NCBI RefSeq assembly: GCF_019420015.1 | Contig: NZ_JAHZIA010000031.1 | Span: 1-7,072 of the forward strand | Direction of reading: 5' to 3' | DNA: 7,072 bases | Source: Anaerofustis sp. | GTDB taxonomy: Bacteria; Bacillota; Clostridia; Eubacteriales; Anaerofustaceae | Shown here: positions 5,122 through 7,072 of the stretch, piece after piece | Layout of the letters: each line of letters starts with the position of its first letter | Numbering within the stretch: position 1 is the stretch's first letter | Notes under the pieces: model-generated | The model's database searches: none | Seen by the model: only the letters and a program-made list of their open reading frames with translations | Told to the model about the DNA's origin: nothing | Position numbers and translations under genes: made by a program

Positions 5122-5736
5122 ATGAATAAGACAGCAAAACATAAAGTTTATTTGATGTTTACGAGGACAAATACATTATTGTCGAAAGCCATATACAAGC
5201 GTACCAAAGAACCTTATACTCATGTTGCCATATCCTTGGATGATTCTTTAAATGAGTTTTATTCTTTCGGCAGAAGGTATACCCCTTTTATGCTTCCGGC
5301 AGGTTTTGCAAAGGAGTCTCCCTTTTTGGGAGTGTACGAAAAGAATCCCAATACAGAAATAAAAATAATATACAAAGAGATTGACGAATACAAATACCGA
5401 TTAATAAAGAATAAGCTTACAAGTATGTACCAAAACAGAAAAGATTATAAATATGATATTATAGGAATTTTGCTTTGCAACAAAAACATTACATTTAAAA
5501 GAGATAAGCATAAATTTTGCTCCCAGTTCGTAAGTGAAATATTATCCATGACGGATATAGTAGATATAAAAAAGGATGTAAAGCATATAAGACCCAGTGA
5601 ACTGTATTTTATGAAAGACATAAAGGATGGTTTTAGCCCTTTCTTTGAAGGAAGTGTATACGAACTTATGGAACTTGGCACTAAAAACTATGAACTTCCT
5701 TTCATAAACGCTGTAGGCTGTGAAAAGGTGTACTGA
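5122..5736 (+). CDS. permuted NlpC/P60-like (YaeF/YiiX-type) papain-fold protein
   Basis: A 204-residue protein with no signal peptide or membrane helix, so probably cytosolic. It shows the order of conserved residues of circularly permuted NlpC/P60 (papain-like) enzymes: the likely catalytic His34 comes first in YTHVAISLD, and the likely nucleophile Cys133 comes later in KFCSQFVSEIL. Further family-like stretches are EFYSFGRRY (45-53), the KYDIIGIL segment before the Cys, and IRPSEL near the C terminus. Permuted members include amidases, lipases and LRAT-like acyltransferases; which reaction applies here cannot be told, and the third catalytic residue is not certain. Length is normal for the family. 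The start is ATG after GAGGTGAT (5111-5118), complementary to the 16S 3' end at short spacing. The VTT-domain gene begins one base after its stop, so the two are surely co-transcribed and may work together at the membrane. Confidence 0.75.
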   Translation: MNKTAKHKVYLMFTRTNTLLSKAIYKRTKEPYTHVAISLDDSLNEFYSFGRRYTPFMLPAGFAKESPFLGVYEKNPNTEIKIIYKEIDEYKYRLIKNKLTSMYQNRKDYKYDIIGILLCNKNITFKRDKHKFCSQFVSEILSMTDIVDIKKDVKHIRPSELYFMKDIKDGFSPFFEGSVYELMELGTKNYELPFINAVGCEKVY

Positions 5737-5737
5737 T

Positions 5738-6397
5738 ATGAAATTCAGGGAAAATAAGAAATTAATCCTTTCGGGGGTAATTTTACTTGTGATTCTTTGT
5801 GCGGCGGGGATATTTATGAGCTTGGATATGAACAGTATCATAAACGGAATAAAAACTCTTCCATCAGGTATAAAAGAAGTTTTAATGGTTGTTGTAATAT
5901 CACTTCAAATTTTCATAGCTTTTATTCCCGGAGAACCTTTGGAGCTCGCTGCGGGCTATATGTTCGGTTCCCTGTGGGGAACATTGATTTGTCTGATAGG
6001 CTCATTTATCGGAACGGTGATTGTGTATTACCTGGTTAAGTTGTTTGGCATGAAGATAATAAGAATCATGTTTAAGGAAGAACAGATTGATAAGGTGCAA
6101 AGTATGTTTGAAAACAAAAAGAGTTTGTTTTGGGTATTTTTGTTGTTTTTGATTCCGGGTACTCCCAAAGACGTAATGACTTACCTTGTATCTTTATCAA
6201 ATGTGAAACTTTACAAATGGCTGCTACTTACCACTTTCGGCAGAGTGCCGAGTATAGTGACTTCTACTTTTATAACAGGCTCCATTAAAGAACAGGATTA
6301 TTTCCTTGCGTTGATTGTAGCCGGTATTACACTGGTTGCTGTAATAGGCGGGATTGTTTACTGCAAAAAGTTTCATATTTCTATGAAAAAAAGGTAA
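5738..6397 (+). CDS. VTT-domain membrane protein of the TVP38/TMEM64 (DedA superfamily) type
   Basis: A 219-residue integral membrane protein. A first helix at about 8-27 is followed by the VTT (SNARE-associated/DedA-like) core. The first re-entrant motif is FIPGEPLELAAGYMFG (62-77), followed by a Gly-rich helix (81-103). The second is FLIPGTPKDVMTYL (137-150), then a helical pair with TTFGRVPSIVTSTF and a last helix at about 188-208 with a basic tail. The PG(E/T)P pair and total length fit the TVP38/TMEM64 branch. Relatives in this superfamily move lipids such as phosphatidylethanolamine or undecaprenyl phosphate across the bilayer; the substrate here is unknown. The ATG at 5738 is chosen because AAAGGTG (5724-5730) lies seven bases upstream and it falls one base after the previous stop. 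A GTG at 5720 in the same frame would add six residues and lacks a ribosome site. Confidence 0.88.
   Translation: MKFRENKKLILSGVILLVILCAAGIFMSLDMNSIINGIKTLPSGIKEVLMVVVISLQIFIAFIPGEPLELAAGYMFGSLWGTLICLIGSFIGTVIVYYLVKLFGMKIIRIMFKEEQIDKVQSMFENKKSLFWVFLLFLIPGTPKDVMTYLVSLSNVKLYKWLLLTTFGRVPSIVTSTFITGSIKEQDYFLALIVAGITLVAVIGGIVYCKKFHISMKKR
6371..6388. repeat. 7-bp inverted repeat at the 3' end of the VTT gene
   Basis: TTTCATA (6371-6377) and TATGAAA (6382-6388) are exact complements around TTTC. It lies inside the last codons of the VTT gene and upstream of the -10 candidate at 6401-6409. It may be a small operator for the regulator gene or chance in AT-rich DNA. Confidence 0.25.
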
Positions 6398-6400
6398 AAT

Positions 6401-6409
6401 TGTTATAAA
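6401..6409 (+). promoter_or_regulatory. extended -10 candidate for the second response regulator gene
   Basis: TG (6401-6402), one base, then TATAAA (6404-6409) form an extended -10 in the 52-bp gap before the ATG at 6450. The -35 position is poor. It would give the regulator gene its own start about 34 bases upstream, while read-through from the VTT gene also remains possible because no terminator lies between them. Confidence 0.35.
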
Positions 6410-6449
6410 ATAGATTTACTGACTTAAACTTAAAAGAGAGGATATATTG

Positions 6450-7072
6450 ATGAATCACAATATACTTATAACTGAAGACGAAAAAGGTATAAGAGATGCA
6501 ATAAGCATATATCTTAAAAACCAGGGTTACAATGTTTTCGAAGCGGAAAACGGAAAAGAAGGACTCAAGATAGTTGAGGAGAAGGAAATACATTTGGCAA
6601 TAGTGGATATTATGATGCCTGTGATGGACGGTATAACCATGACGATGAAAATCAGAGAAAAACATGATTTCCCGATTATATTTTTAAGTGCCAAATCTGA
6701 GGATATAGACAAAATAACAGGGCTTAACATAGGTGCCGACGATTACGTCACAAAGCCTTTTGCTTCTATGGAGCTGATTGCTAGAGTAAATTCTCAAATA
6801 AGAAGATATGAGCAGATTCTAAACCTTAAAAATAGCACTTCTTCATTTAAGGAGAATGATAAAAAATATATTGTAGGCGGTTTGGAGCTCGATGATTATT
6901 CAAAGGAAGTTACCGCAAATGGAAATAAAGTTAAACTTACGGTAAAAGAATACGAAATACTCAAACTCTTGATAAAACATCCGGGAAGAGTCTATTCGGC
7001 AGAACAAATTTATGAACTTGTATGGAACGAAAAAGCCATCAGTACCGAAACCATTATGGTACATATAAGAAG
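6450..7072 (+). CDS. OmpR-family response regulator (VanR-like), C-terminus cut by the window end
   Basis: The visible 207 codons hold a complete receiver domain and most of the winged helix. Receiver residues are Glu9-Asp10, the phospho-acceptor Asp53 in VDIMMPVMDG, Ser80 in FLSAK and Lys102 in YVTKPF. A linker (about 118-138) precedes the DNA-binding domain with KLTVKEYEILKLLIKHPGR and VYSAEQIYELVWNEKAISTETIMVHIRR. The last part is the recognition helix, so only the final wing (about 20-25 residues) is missing. The VWNE and TETIMVHIRR wording resembles VanR-type regulators of clostridia, whose kinase gene usually follows directly; here it would lie beyond the right edge. The start is ATG with GAGAGG (6436-6441) eight bases upstream. 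It sits 52 bp after the VTT gene with no terminator between and may belong to the same operon and control it. Confidence 0.92.
   Translation, partial: MNHNILITEDEKGIRDAISIYLKNQGYNVFEAENGKEGLKIVEEKEIHLAIVDIMMPVMDGITMTMKIREKHDFPIIFLSAKSEDIDKITGLNIGADDYVTKPFASMELIARVNSQIRRYEQILNLKNSTSSFKENDKKYIVGGLELDDYSKEVTANGNKVKLTVKEYEILKLLIKHPGRVYSAEQIYELVWNEKAISTETIMVHIR

Noticed and set aside
5720..5737. GTG start at 5720 for the VTT protein
   Set aside because: No ribosome site precedes it, and it would overlap the previous gene; the ATG at 5738 has AAAGGTG at good spacing.
5542..5841. Minus-strand open frame over the junction of the papain-like and VTT genes
   Set aside because: Both plus-strand proteins have clear family motifs there; the antisense product is low-complexity and unrecognised.
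6201..6214. ATGTGAAACTTTAC, similar to the box near htrA
   Set aside because: It is a single copy inside the VTT coding sequence, with no second copy at 11 bp and no promoter next to it.

Overview
The window is AT-rich, with strong purine-rich Shine-Dalgarno sites (AAAGGAGG type), TTG starts and protein families typical of low-GC Gram-positive bacteria. The best guess is an anaerobic member of the Clostridia; the sequence alone does not name a genus. No rRNA, tRNA, CRISPR array, insertion sequence or phage gene is visible.

Layout. (1) The left end, minus strand, holds the first 98 codons of an ABC exporter-type transporter (1-296), with its own promoter and a perfect 10-bp inverted repeat that looks like a repressor operator. 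Upstream of it, on the same strand, is an alpha/beta hydrolase (416-1165). (2) A divergent intergenic region (1166-1475) carries promoters in both directions and arrays of short repeats spaced 11 bp apart. (3) On the plus strand follow a membrane-anchored HtrA/DegP serine protease with one PDZ domain (1476-2627), a 219-bp intergenic region with two large inverted-repeat structures, an OmpR-family response regulator (2847-3527) and an overlapping sensor histidine kinase (3511-4956). A rho-independent terminator whose stem contains the kinase stop codon closes this block. (4) After a promoter region with another 11-bp direct repeat come a permuted NlpC/P60-type (YaeF/YiiX-like) cysteine hydrolase-fold protein (5122-5736), a VTT/TVP38-type (DedA superfamily) membrane protein (5738-6397) one base after it, and a second OmpR-family response regulator cut by the window end (6450-7072).

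How the genes may work together. htrA next to a two-component system recalls CssRS-HtrA of Bacillus and CiaRH-HtrA of streptococci, where envelope protein stress induces the surface protease. The sequence supports this link: TTCA boxes with an exact 11-bp period lie just upstream of the htrA -10 (three copies) and again between htrA and the regulator gene (two copies). This fits binding of one OmpR-family regulator at both places, that is, control of htrA and autoregulation. The second block pairs a likely cytosolic papain-like enzyme of a superfamily that includes lipid-acting members with a protein of a superfamily that includes lipid scramblases, next to a second regulator. A membrane-lipid or envelope response is a reasonable but unproven reading.
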